Source: Cryptomeria japonica (Eukaryota > Streptophyta > Pinopsida > Cupressales > Cupressaceae). Taken from it: a stretch of 64,000 nucleotides of DNA. Each line of letters opens with the position of its first letter. Position 1 is the first letter of the stretch. Both the position numbers and the translations under genes were made by a program. The stretch is taken from the NCBI RefSeq assembly GCF_030272615.1, contig NC_081412.1:671052852-671116851 (forward strand), written 5' to 3'. Positions 45,378 through 56,580 of the stretch are shown in pieces. Below the pieces are notes generated by a model, which worked only from the letters and a program-made list of their open reading frames with translations, did no database searches and was not told where the DNA came from.

Positions 45378-45549
45378 TCCCGGGATAGTAGGGTGCAAGA
45401 AGGATCAGGCCAAGGTGTAGAAAGATGCAGTTTTTGATGTCGTAAACAGGTTTCGGGATCTCCATTCAGGTTCAACATTGCGCCGCCATCGTGAAGACCC
45501 AAATGTAGTTGAAATTGCAAGTGTCGCAATTTTATGATGCTACACATAC

Positions 45550-46679
45550 TTTTTTATACTCTTTCCCCACTTTCCAGAGCTCTTCAAGTGCACTTATGAG
45601 TTCACCCTCAAAATCTACCCCAACTTCAACTTCTTCTTCATCACTAGCTTCTTGCTCATCATCTAGTTCTCCTTGTGCCATAAAGAGATTAACCTCTCTT
45701 TCTTCTTCACTGCAATCATCATTAGAGACACTCTCTTCATCTATGGCATCATCTTCAAAAGTGTAGAGACTGATTTTCTTCCTAAAGTTCCTTCTCATTG
45801 GCTTGTAGGTTGTCTTCAATTTATCCTTACCAGAAGTCTATTGTTTTGCTTCTCATATCCATCTTTCTCACCATAGGGGCACTTAGAAGAAAAATGTCCT
45901 ATTTTACCATAGTTGAAGCACTTGAAGGGTAGCTTACCTTTGTACTTGCCTGATTCCTTTTTGAGTTTTCTCACAAAGTTAGCTACATCAGTATCTGAGT
46001 CTTCATCTTCTTTGAGAGGAACATATTATTTTCCTTTCTTGGTTGAGTTGAAGGCAACCTCTCTCTTTGAAGTTTCATCACTTACTGTCCTCATCTCATA
46101 GGATGATAGAGAACCAAACAATTCATCCATGAAGAAGGATTTTATATCTTTATCTTTTTTAATACTAGAGACTTTTGTATCATACCTTGTGGTTAATGGT
46201 CTCAGATCCTTCTTCACAATAACTTCATCTGAGACATCCTCTCCAAATCCTCTTATAGCACTCACAATTTTATCCACTTTTTATAGATAGTCAGATATCT
46301 TCTCCTCATCCTTCATTTTCAATTTTTCAAACTGAGCTCTTAGATTTTGGAGTTTAGCTTCTTTCAATTTGAAATCTCCTTCATATATACTTTGTAGCTT
46401 GTCCCATGTTGCTTTTGTTGATGTGCAGTGCATGAATTTCATGAACTCTATATTAGACAAGCCACTTAAGATTGCATTCTTATCTTTGGCATTGTTCTCA
46501 TATTCTTTCTTAGCATCACGATCAGTAGGAGGAGTGGATGGAACTATATATACATTCTTTACTAACATCCAAGCATCAAAACCTAGGAAAGATAGGTTGG
46601 TTTCCATCATTATTTTCCAAAAGGCATAGTTAGTGCCATCAAACATAGGTGATTTAGAGGAGGATTCATTCCTATCCAT
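45550..46679 (-). pseudogene. Element C gag, N-terminal part with CCHC
   Basis: Minus strand from ATG 46679 (MDRNESSSKSPMFDG; upstream Met codons of that frame are in the LTR). Copia gag blocks: GTNYAFWKIMMETNLSFLGF, KATWDKLQSIYEGDFKLKEA, then after a stop near 46282 VDKIVSAIRGFGEDVSDE, SYEMRTVSDE and the zinc knuckle CFNYGKIGHFSSKCP (about 45920-45875). A strongly acidic segment follows (DEESVSNDDCSEEEREVNLF, DDEQEASDEEEVEV). It is cut by N2 at 45549 and continues at 37592. Several stops. Confidence 0.87.
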
Positions 46680-46739
46680 TGTGTTAACAAAGAAGGATCT
46701 ACCCAAGCTAGAGAAAGCCTTTATTATAAGGGAACCTAG

Positions 46740-46752
46740 GGCTCCGATACCA
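46740..46752 (-). other. Element C primer-binding site
   Basis: On the minus strand TGGTATCGGAGCC, initiator tRNA-Met type with one change, two bases after the 5' LTR. Confidence 0.8.
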
Positions 46753-46754
46753 AT

Positions 46755-48971
46755 TGAAGAACACAAATGGACACTAAAAGGGTGGGGCAAGTGAATCAGT
46801 GTATTATAAAAAAAATTAAATTAAGTGTGTAGATATTAAGAATACAATACAAATGAGAACACACACACACACACATACAAGAATCAATCCATAACACAAG
46901 ATTTACGAGGAAAAACCATAGTGGGAAAAATGTCGCTGAGAATAGCTGCTAGAGTCTACTACTCCAATCTAGGCTCACAATAAAATCACTAATTACAATA
47001 TGTTTAGGGCACTAACCCAAGGAGCACCAACGCCTGATATTTTTGAGCACCAACCCTAGACAATTTAGAGAAACTATTCAAGGAGCACCTACCCCTGCTC
47101 CAAGCACCCACTCAGAGAAATACATTAATATCATTTTTTTTCCAAAACAATGAAAAACATTCTTACAAATGTGCTTTGTACCACTTACAACTTCTCACAC
47201 CTTGAGAATGAATTTCTCTGCCTACTGATGTTCTTCTTCTGTTTTATCTTCTTCTCTCTGCCTCTACTTCTCGCTTCTAATCTTTTTTCTTTCTTCTCTT
47301 TGTCTCTCTCTGTGACTTAATTCTCTTCACACATTCAATAGCAATAGCAACTATCGACACACCTAGTTTTTCTTCTTGGTCAACTTGTACACTTAGTGTT
47401 TTCCCTTCAAAAGTAGATTCAAAATTTGATCTCCTCAAGCTTCCAAGAGATTATGTCTACAAACAGATTAGATCTTTTGTACACTGATAGCCGCCAATCA
47501 TAAATACACTCTCTAGTCCTCTAGTTGATCTTTGTGTTCAAATATTTATGCATCCACCTCTCTGCTACAAGATCCTCTTGAGCCACTAAATGATCTACCT
47601 TGCCTATCTTGGATTGACTACTAGCAATAAATACATCTTTGTTTTGTTATTATTCTCTATACTTGGATTGCTATTTTCAGCAAACTCAATCTGTCTAATA
47701 GATTTCATCTTCTCCCTGTCGATCACCTCGAGCCCTACAACCATTTGTAGATGAGATTCCATTAATGCATTCTCTATCCTTTGTCAACCTTCCCCGAAGA
47801 GATGGACAGCTACCTCCATCATTGCCGACTTCTGCATATCAGAATTTTTCAAGCCTGGATGCCACATGTCTTCAAAACCATCATCTAAGTCACTCAGTCC
47901 ACATCGGTCAACTGCCATGTGGATCCGTGTTTCTATAGGCATGCCAACGTGTCGAGAAAATCATCTTCCATGATCATACCAGCCTCAAACTTTGTCGTTG
48001 TGGGATGGCGAGATATGTACCATCTCTTTTTTATCTTACCCCACAGGGTCATTTTTCCATCCTTATGCATGCTATCGGACAACATAATTCTTCTCCCTTC
48101 TTTGTCTTTCCTTACCCCATAGGGCCATTGCGCATTTGTCTTGCATGACACAAGATAGCAGGGACCCTCATCATATCTTCATCTTAGATGTTGCACACAC
48201 ACTTTTCCCTTCACCCTCTATTGTCACAGGATAGCAGGAGACATCTCTCCCTTCTCCTTGTGTTACCCTATATGACCACTTCGCTCTCATCTGACTTGCT
48301 GCAGGATAGCAGGGAATGTTTTTTCCCTTGCATTAATGTTATCCCACAAGGTCACATTTATCTCATCCAACACACCGTGAGATAATAGGGTGCTCCGCTC
48401 TTCATTGTTTTCCTTACCCCGCACAGTTGCTTCTTTCCTATCTTTGTCGTCTTAGGATAGCTGCAGACAATTTGACGAGGTGGGCTTGACCAACCAACAC
48501 TGCTCACATCCACCACCGTGGGGTCCCAGATGAATGTGTCACTGCCAACATGTACCAGTCAAATGCTACCAACAAAACTTCAACTAACACAAGAGAAAGT
48601 GGGGACCACGCAAACCATCCAACCGCACAACACAACATCATATCAAAGGTCGAAGATCAGCCAAAAGTAAGAACAAACAACAAAAAAACTTCAACCTTTC
48701 CAATAAAGCACAATAATCCGATAAGAATCTATTTTCTTCCTATAGGACTCACATAGCTTGAGAGACACATCCAAGCCTGAAGGAGGGTCTCATACGATCA
48801 TAATGTAGCTCGAAGGGTTCAATCAGCAGCAAACACGTGGACACCAATTAGCCTGGCAAAGACACAACGACCACTACACCAAAATTGAACTATGCCGGTA
48901 TAACACAAAGTGTTTGCATAGCCCAAAAACAATCAAAGCGATAGACCAAGTCACACCGAAATGCAGGGATG
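46755..48971 (-). repeat. Element C 5' LTR, truncated by gap
   Basis: Matches 26700 to about 28973. The remaining start of the LTR (about 180 bp) and its flank lie in the N gap. A (CA)n run is at 46859-46876. Confidence 0.9.
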
Positions 48972-49471
48972 NNNNNNNNNNNNNNNNNNNNNNNNNNNNN
49001 NNNNNNNNNNNNNNNNNNNNNNNNNNNNNNNNNNNNNNNNNNNNNNNNNNNNNNNNNNNNNNNNNNNNNNNNNNNNNNNNNNNNNNNNNNNNNNNNNNNN
49101 NNNNNNNNNNNNNNNNNNNNNNNNNNNNNNNNNNNNNNNNNNNNNNNNNNNNNNNNNNNNNNNNNNNNNNNNNNNNNNNNNNNNNNNNNNNNNNNNNNNN
49201 NNNNNNNNNNNNNNNNNNNNNNNNNNNNNNNNNNNNNNNNNNNNNNNNNNNNNNNNNNNNNNNNNNNNNNNNNNNNNNNNNNNNNNNNNNNNNNNNNNNN
49301 NNNNNNNNNNNNNNNNNNNNNNNNNNNNNNNNNNNNNNNNNNNNNNNNNNNNNNNNNNNNNNNNNNNNNNNNNNNNNNNNNNNNNNNNNNNNNNNNNNNN
49401 NNNNNNNNNNNNNNNNNNNNNNNNNNNNNNNNNNNNNNNNNNNNNNNNNNNNNNNNNNNNNNNNNNNNNNN
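48972..49471. other. Assembly gap (500 N)
   Basis: 500 ambiguous bases at the outer end of C's 5' LTR; ORFs spanning it are artefacts. Confidence 0.99.
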
Positions 49472-49929
49472 TTGAATTCGGACATAGCAAAGTGATGCAA
49501 GCAGACTCCTATGACTGCCAGTTAGCTCCACAACCTAGTGCTATTCTATGAGTCTTCATAGGAGTTAAAATTGGATCTAAATCGCTGCTGTTGAAACTTG
49601 ATGTAGATTATTTCTCAGATTCTACTAGTTAATAAACACATCCTCCAGAGAACAAAGACAAAGCACAATAGAACAGAACAAAGAAAAATAATAAGGCTGC
49701 ATACATGAGAAACACTTTTCTATAAATTTTATTCTGATCATGGAAGATTTTAATCAATACATTTCCAAATCTGAATCCTATGATTCCTGCAATCCATTTT
49801 TATTAACAAAATGTCTCTAAGACTGCCTCCTTAATTGAAAGATCAATTCCTAAATTGATTCCTATGGAGCATACTGGTTTTGATGTGGAGCATTAGCCTC
49901 ACAATCCTTCACATTTTGTTGAGGGTGAC
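49472..49929. other. Unassigned non-coding stretch
   Basis: No LTR match, ORF or motif I can support; possibly ancestral intergenic DNA between insertions. Confidence 0.4.
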
Positions 49930-49932
49930 TTA

Positions 49933-50377
49933 CATCATGCTCCCATGTGGCTGTTTAACTCTATTTTCTGCTTAAATTTAAGCAGTTAAGTGTTCCCATG
50001 CAACTTAAAAATTGTCAAAAAGGGATAATTGAGAATCTTTCCCTATTTTGGTGGAGCAGCTATTGTTTAGGAATTAGAAATAAGCTATGGAACAAAGGGG
50101 GGGCTGGAAATAAGCAGTGGCTGCTTATTAACAAAAACGCCACATGGCTCCACAATTTTCTTTCCTTTTTTTTTAAAGATTTTTTTTAATTTTTTTCCCA
50201 AATTTTAAGTGCACAAATTAGTATTAATGCTATTAATACAAATTTAAGATGTTTTTCTTAAAAATAAGCAGCAAAGATAAATATTCATGGGATTAGCTGC
50301 TTCACAAATAATCCTTAAAAATATTGAGCAGTGGCTGCTAGCCAAAATAAGCTAAGCAGCCGCATGGGAACATGCCC
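49933..50377. mobile_element. PIF/Harbinger-type MITE, 445 bp
   Basis: Terminal inverted repeats of 21 bp: left CATCATGCTCCCATGTGGCTG; the right end, read in reverse, is GGGCATGTTCCCATGCGGCTG (16 of 21 match). TTA flanks both sides (49930-49932, 50378-50380), the target duplication typical of PIF/Harbinger and Tourist elements. The interior is AT-rich with repeated AAGCAG/CTGCTT words, including GCAGTGGCTGC at 50114 and 50329. No transposase, so non-autonomous. Confidence 0.75.
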
Positions 50378-50380
50378 TTA

Positions 50381-51612
50381 TTTTAGTCTTTTCGGGGCTT
50401 AACTACAAGTTTTAGCCACCTGTTCAAGACTAGTTGTCATGACTGGTCTTCACAATAACAACTGTCCCATGATTTGGTTAATGTTAGAGTTTGGTTGAAT
50501 TAGTTTAGGAGTTGTTTTTTTCAATTTGGAAAGTTACATAGGAGTTAAATCAGGTGTTAATTTCAGTCCACATAGGAGATAAATAAGGAGATAACTCTCC
50601 AATTAATCAGATGTTGATTTGTAGTCATTTAGGAGTCAATTAAGGAGAGGATTTTCTAGTTCAAGAGTTTTAAATGGTAGAAGTTTCCATAGAAGGGTTA
50701 GGAAGAGGTTTAAGCTCTACTTTTCAGGAAGAAGATTAATTGGAATCTTCTTCTAAAATATAGAAGCCCCTATTTTTTAGGGCTTCTGATTTGAGCAAGT
50801 GAAAATGGGGTGCTGCTAGAATTTACCTCATCATCTTAGGAACAATTTATGCCACTTGTCAATTATAATTTGATTCCCACCAAAAAAAAGAAACTAATGA
50901 ATCCTGCCAAGAAAAAATTAAAGGGAAATCTGAATTTATGTTTATATTTTTATCTAAGCTCTACAACCCATGCACGGTAGAAGAAGACCAAAAAAAGCCG
51001 GCTCGACAAACACAAGTACTATTGAGTATTGATGTTGCTCGAGCATGTAACCCCATGCATACCTCTATTCTTTGCATCCACCTCTAAGCTTGCTCAGTCC
51101 AAGTTTCACTACCAAACAACAACATGCACCTAGCTAAATTTAGGAGGATCGAATATTTTAGTTTAGTTCATATATTTTTATTGCTCAATCAAATAAAGCA
51201 TGCAAGTGCATGCAGTTAGTGTTTTTAGGATAGCTGATCGAATCAGATCTAGGAATAATGCATGTAATAAGTTATTGTTTGTTGCAATAAACTCCAGTTT
51301 GCTTTTTCCCACTGTAGACGTTGTAATGCTATTGATTATGCATGCAGTTTAGTGAATAGTAGTCTAAATTCAGAGATATAGTAACTGATTGTTTTTTAAA
51401 AGGTCGTGAAATCATTAAATAGCCAACCTCTCTATTATAATTTTGTATCAAGATGCAATAATAAATAATAACAAGGGCACTCTGTTTTGTTTTGTTCTGG
51501 TTTTTTTTTTTGCTGAATTGTTCTATATTTATTGTTGTTATTGTTTTTCTCTTTGTTATTATTTTTTGTTGATCAACTGGTTCAGAGAGGACAAAGTAGT
51601 TTCAAAGTTCTA
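50381..51612 (+). repeat. Probable 5' LTR of copia element E
   Basis: The primer-binding site at 51617 implies an LTR ending just before it; TGTTAGAGTTTGG at 50482 is a possible start. It contains loosely repeated CATAGGAGTTAAAT/GGAGATAA units near 50530-50660. No 3' LTR is present for proof. Confidence 0.45.
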
Positions 51613-51616
51613 TAAG

Positions 51617-51628
51617 TGGTATCAGAGC
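51617..51628 (+). other. Element E primer-binding site
   Basis: TGGTATCAGAGC, initiator tRNA-Met type. Confidence 0.75.
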
Positions 51629-51684
51629 ATGTAATATTGTTTTGGGTTAAAGTTTTTCCAATTGGAATTTCACCAAAGTTAATC

Positions 51685-51968
51685 ATGTCGAATTCTAACC
51701 AAAATGCTCATTCCAGAATTTGATGGGAATGGCTATGATTATTGGTGCACTAAGATGCTGACCTTTTTTATTGGAAAAGATTTCTAGGAGATTGTTGAAT
51801 CAAGTTATGAGGAGCTAGCTGATTGGAATGCCCTTACAACTAATGAAAGAACAACAAGGAAGGAGGCAAGGAAGAATAATGCTCAATCTTTGTTTCACAT
51901 TCAGATAGCTCTTCATAAGAGCTTATTTCAAAGAATATCAGGAGCAACAACTGCCAAAAGATGCCTGA
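51685..51968 (+). pseudogene. Element E gag, N-terminal part
   Basis: ATG 51685 (MSNSNQNAHS) then, one frame over, PEFDGNGYDYWCTKMLTFFI, EIVESSYEELADWNALTTNE and NNAQSLFHIQIALHKSLFQR: the start of a copia gag (DUF4219/UBN2 type). It has one frameshift and stops. Cut by element F; the continuation is at 58675. Confidence 0.8.
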
Positions 51969-51973
51969 AATAA

Positions 51974-53023
51974 TGTTAGGTCCCGGAGACAACTGAGAAG
52001 GGGGGGGGGGTGAATCAGTTGTCTAATAAATTCAAACCAAAAACTAATTAACCAACTTAATGCTTATTACCGGTAAACTAGTTAAGTATGCCGGTAGATA
52101 GTGTTAACAGTAAATTGCTATACCGGTAAGGATTAATGCATGAAACATAAACATAAAGTCATCCACAACACATGACACCAATATTTGTACATGGAAACCC
52201 TGTAAGGGGAAAAACCACAGTGGGAAACCTTACCCACAATTAGATGATACTACTGCAGATAGTAAGTGTACATAAATGGGGTCTGCACATGCAGAAAGGC
52301 CAACAGCCTAGAGCTCATTGCTCAATCATAAAATGGGAGTCACACTGACTACAATTGGATGGTTAAATCCAATAAGAATGTACTGCACAAAATAGCATCT
52401 TCATATGCTGGATTCAATACCAGTGTAATGCTGATATGCTTCTACAAAAACCTAACTTCACCTTCAAATGATGTCTTCATGTATATCCCTGCTTGATCTC
52501 GTATATACCTTCACTTGATTCTTTTCTGCATTCCACACTTGATCTTACAAATAAGATCTTACATTTATACCATACCCTAAGACCAATTTTAGTAGGTCGG
52601 CTCTACAAGATATTACAATAAAACATTTTCCATACAATATAATATCCGATGCAATAATTGATTAAACATGTTGGCTAAATGCATTTACAACAATAATAAA
52701 TCATCTCCATAGCATGCCATGTTGATCTGGAAAAGATAAACCTGCCGGTGTAACCCTAGATAACTTGGACCTATTTGTCGGTAAAAGCAAATATGCAAAT
52801 ATGAATATACCAATGATTAATTCTTCAAAACAAAGTGTCCACATGATGTCTTCGACATTACCAAGTTTCTTCCATATCATTCCAAGTATCAGTGAACAAT
52901 ATATTCTGTCGGTGAACCATATACCAGTAACTGTTGCACAGTTTACTTGCTCATCGGTGAATGTTGTTGGGTATCCAAAGTAGGTGTTGACATCAATGAC
53001 AAAACCATACCAAAATACCAACA
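51974..53023 (-). repeat. Element F 3' LTR
   Basis: Matches 57621-58669 at roughly 95% where compared. ACCGGT/CCGGTA words recur several times. TATAAATG (minus) near 52565 is the TATA candidate. Confidence 0.92.
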
Positions 53024-53037
53024 ATCTCCCCCTTTGG
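53024..53037 (-). other. Element F polypurine tract
   Basis: AAAGGGGGAGATT on the minus strand, directly before the LTR start. Confidence 0.8.
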
Positions 53038-53450
53038 CATTGATGGCAACACAAGACAGAAAAACCATCAAAGTGCCAAAACAGAAATGCCAAATACAAA
53101 AACCAACAATCTCCATTTCTCCCCCTGGGAGTAACATGAGTTTATCCAAAGATTTATTTTCAATACCAATCTCTCATACCAATTTCTCCTTAAATGTGTT
53201 TTCCAAAATCTCTCCCCAAAAAGATAATGTGTTTTTCCATAGATATCTCTCCCCCTTTGACATCAAATGCCAAAGTCACAAAAGTGAAGTTCATACAAAA
53301 TACCAACCGATTCAATATACCAACTACTCCCCCTGAGAAGTAGCTTCCTCATCAAATACTGGAATAAAATATTTGTCTTTTTAATTCTATCGATTGATGA
53401 CAATCATCAACTATCTAAGTCTCTACCAGTGGTGGTATGATTCCAAGTTG
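53038..53450 (-). other. Element F 3' untranslated region
   Basis: No gene. More purine tracts occur on the minus strand: GGGGGAGAAATGG (53115) and CAAAGGGGGAGAGA (53250). Confidence 0.6.
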
Positions 53451-54890
53451 ATCTTTGAGATATTCAAAAGTCTCCTTAGGCAAAGGTTTTGTGAAAATAT
53501 TTACAAGCTATTCTTTAGTATTCATATAAACCAGTTTTATCTCCTTTTCTTCAACTTTTTCCCTTAGAAAATTCAGTTTGATAGAAACATGTTTTGTTTT
53601 AGAATGCAATACCAGATTCTTAGATATATCAATTGTTGTAGTGTTATCACAGTATATAGTAATGGGTTCCTTGCATTTTACCTTTATGTCTTTCAACATT
53701 TGCTTAAGCCATAATACATGTGTACAATTAGTTGTTGTTGCAACATATTCTAATTCTGTTGTTGATAAAGATGTACAACTCTATTTCTTACTCAACCGAG
53801 AAACTAATCTCTTTCCAAGAAAGAATGCTCCTCCAGTGGTTCTTTTTCTATCATCTACATCTCCTGCCCAATTTGCATCTGTGTATGCCCATAGGTCAAA
53901 ATTTTCATCTTTAGGATACCATAATCCAAGATTTGATGTGCCTTGTAGGTACCGGAAAATCCTTTTTATTGCTGATTCATGATTTTCCCTAGGATTACTC
54001 TGAAATCTAGAAACAATACATATTGCATTCATAATATCAGGCCTGGTTTGTGTCAAATATAGTAAACCTCCTATCATAGATTTGTATCTAGTTGGATTAA
54101 CAGGTGTAGATTCATCCCTTTGAGATAATTTGTCATTTGTAGTCATAGGTGTGCTTACCGGTTTAGAGTTCTCCATCCCAAATTTCTTTAGTAATTCTTT
54201 CAAGTACTTGGATTGACTAAAAAATATACCTTCATCAGTCTGAGAAATCTGCAAACCTAAAAAAAAATTTATTTCTCCAATCATAGACATTTCAAATTCT
54301 TGCTGCATTTCAAGAGAAAATTCCTTACATAATTCATCTTCTCCTCCAAAGATTATATCATCAACAAATACTTCAATAATCAAGAATTCATCATTAGTTA
54401 TTTTGTAATATAAATTGCTATCTGCATTTCCTTTAGTAAAACCAATCTTCAAAAGATACTTATCCAACCTTGCATACCAAGCTCTTGGGGCTTGTTTCAA
54501 TCCATACAGAGCTTTTCGTAACCCACAAACCATATCATTGTCTTCTGTCAAAGAAAATCCATCAGGTTGTTCAATATATACTTCTTCTTCAAGATCTCCA
54601 TTCAAAAATGCACATTTAATATCCATTTGATAAACTTTGTAGTCTTTGTGAGCTACAAAAGCCAAGAATAATCTAACTGCCTCAATTTTGGCTACCGGTG
54701 CAAAGGTTTCATTGTAATCAACTCCTTCTTTCTGAGAATATCCCTTACACACTAGTTTTTCTTTATTTCTGATAACCTTACCATCTTCATTAAGTTTGTT
54801 TCGAAATACCCATTTAGTTCCGATTACATTTTTATCTTTAGGCCGGGGAACTAATGTCCAAGTATTATTTTTCTAAATTTGTCCTAATTC
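53451..54890 (-). pseudogene. Element F reverse transcriptase and RNase H
   Basis: Minus strand. [19 protein letters not shown] (about 54810), [20 protein letters not shown] (54749), [20 protein letters not shown] (about 54625), [20 protein letters not shown] (about 54515) and the catalytic [10 protein letters not shown] (about 54372). RNase [21 protein letters not shown] (about 53895), then after TAG 53781 a TSLSTTELEYVATTT-like block, ITIYCDNTTTIDISKNLVLH, and IFTKPL near 53480. In-frame stops at 53781 and 53508 both sit where relatives have Gln. In the family this enzyme copies element RNA in the particle. Confidence 0.9.
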
Positions 54891-56110
54891 TTCTTCCATA
54901 GCTTTAATCCAAAATTTATCTTCACATACCTCATTAATAGATGATGGTTCAATTTGAGAAATAAGACATACCTCTTCATTTGCCAATCTTCCTCTTGTCA
55001 TAACTCCTTTAAATTTGTTTCCAATTATCTGATCTTCAAAATGATTCAATCTTACATACCGGGGTGTCTTAGTTTGCTGTTGTTCTTCAATTATTGTGGA
55101 ATCTTTTGATGATACCAGGGTAAATGGATCTTCATTCTGTACCGGTGGATTCAGTATAGGTTCATTTGTCACAATTTCTATTTCTGGTTCAGAGTCTATA
55201 TATCTTGAAGTTCCTTTGAATTGTTCATCAATCTTTACATTTGTACTCTCAACAATTTTCTGCAATCTTTTATTAAAACATCTATATGCCTTGCTCTTAG
55301 ATGAATAACCAAGAAATATTCCTTCATCACTTCTAGGATCAAATTTTCCAATATACTCATCTCTTCTAATATAACATTTACTTCCAAAAATTCTGAAATA
55401 CTTAAGAGTAGGAGTATTACCAAACCATAGTTCATGAGGGGTCTTACCAGTTTCACCTTTGATGTGAACTTTGTTGAATGTATAGACAACAGTGCTAATA
55501 GCCTCTTTCCAATACACATGTGGTAGATTTGCTTCTGATAACATACTTCTGGCTGCATCCAACATAGTTCTATTTTTATTTTCAACAACTCCATTCTACT
55601 GTGGTGTCCGAGGTGTTGATAACTGTCTTCTGATTCCATTCACTTCACAGAATGTATTAAAGTCCTTAGATGTAAATTCTCCTCCTTGATCTGATCTTAA
55701 ACATTTGATTTTCTTACCGGTTTCATTTTCAACCATTGCTTTGAATAGTTTTAACTTTCCAAGTGCTTCTGATTTCTCTCTGAGAAAAGTAACCCAACAC
55801 ATTCTAGAATAATCATCAATAATTAGCATGAAATATCTATCACCTTGTAAGCTTCTAGTTATAGCTAGACCACATAAACTAGTGTGAATTAAATCAAGAG
55901 CATTATTGGATTTTTCTGGAATACTTTTGAAACTAGCTCTAACTTGTTTTCCAAATTGACATTCCTTACAAATTATATTATGAGGTTTCACAATTCTAGG
56001 TAGATCTCTAACTGCCTTAGAAGTACTGATTTTTACCATTCAATCAAAGTTTACATGACATAATCTCTTATGCCATAACCAAATTTCATCTATATGTGCA
56101 ATTAAGCATG
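54891..56110 (-). pseudogene. Element F integrase
   Basis: Minus strand. HHCC region IWLWHKRLCHVNFD (about 56085) and CKECQFGKQVRASFKSIPEK; catalytic core LDLIHTSLCG (the usual Asp of LVHxD is Ser), MLIIDDYSRMCWVTFL, KCLRSDQGGEFTS, TPQ, a TAG at 55596 (relatives have TPQQNG), then NGVVENKNRTMLDAARSMLS. The C-terminal part YFRIFGSKCYIRRDEYIGKF and GIFLGYSSKSKAYRC is open to 54873, where a TAG precedes RT. Largely intact text but without a full catalytic triad. Confidence 0.88.
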
Positions 56111-56580
56111 CCTTTTCACTATTATTCAAATGAAAGATATTGCCTCTAGTCTGATTACCGGTTGCAATTTCCAAACCAGTTCTATTCATGATTTTACATT
56201 TTCCATTTTTAAATTGTAACTGAAATCCCTTCTCAACTAATTGACCAACACTTAAAAGATTATGCTTTAATCCTCAACATAGTAGTCATTGTCAGTGTTA
56301 TGCTTACCATCAAGAGATATTGAACCCTTACCTTTGATTGAACGGGCTTTGTCATCTCCAAATCTTACTAAACCTCCATTGTATTCTTGAAAGTTCAAGA
56401 ATTTACCTTTGTCTCTAGTCATATGATGTGAGCATCTTGATTCAATGATCCATTCATCCTTTGCTTCAACTTTAGCTGCTAGGGCTTGTTCTACCGGTTG
56501 AGTAGTAGGTGCTGGTTGATCTTCTATTATAGCAACAAAAAATCCATCCATTGTCTGCTAGATCCTCATCAGAATCATTA
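56111..56580 (-). pseudogene. Element F protease region
   Basis: Minus strand: DEWIIESRCSHHMTRDKGKF (about 56463). The active site D-S-G-C-S reads E-S-R-C-S, losing the catalytic Asp. GLVRFGDDKARSIKGKGSIS and NLLSVGQLVEKGFQLQFKNG follow, with one frameshift near 56270. Confidence 0.85.

Larger units (their letters stand above)
37598..45544 (-). mobile_element. Gypsy-like non-autonomous LTR element N2
   Basis: A 7947-bp minus-strand element with LTRs of 1202 (3') and 1171 bp (5'), exact 5-bp duplication CATAC (37593-37597, 45545-45549), inserted in the gag of element C. It encodes a Pro/Ser-rich leader protein, gypsy gag, zinc knuckle and retropepsin, then a Pro-rich tail; no RT, RNase H or integrase. 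LTR starts (TGTAGCATCATAAA), primer-binding site and polypurine tract resemble N1, so the two are related families. Confidence 0.93.
44374..45544 (-). repeat. N2 5' LTR
   Basis: 1171 bp, 31 bp shorter than the 3' LTR, which equals one minisatellite unit. TATATAAA (minus) at 45217-45224 is the TATA candidate for the element. The terminal CA appears as GA next to the primer site. Confidence 0.93.
26700..48971 (-). mobile_element. Ty1/copia LTR retrotransposon C (host of D and N2)
   Basis: Minus-strand element. The 3' LTR is 26700-29155. The 5' LTR starts at 46755 and runs into the second assembly gap, so the true end (about 180 bp more) and the matching target duplication are not visible; CTAGT flanks the low end. 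Domain order on the minus strand is gag with CCHC, coiled coil, two more CCHC boxes, protease, integrase, RT, RNase H. It is split by D in RT and by N2 in gag. Its coding region is heavily decayed. Excluding the two insertions the visible part is about 10.1 kb. Confidence 0.9.

Noticed and set aside
45509..46101. Plus-strand ORFs rich in Ser opposite element C gag
   Set aside because: Shadow of the acidic gag frame on the other strand.
48874..49551. Several long ORFs across 48972-49471
   Set aside because: Again translation of N; no real codons support them.
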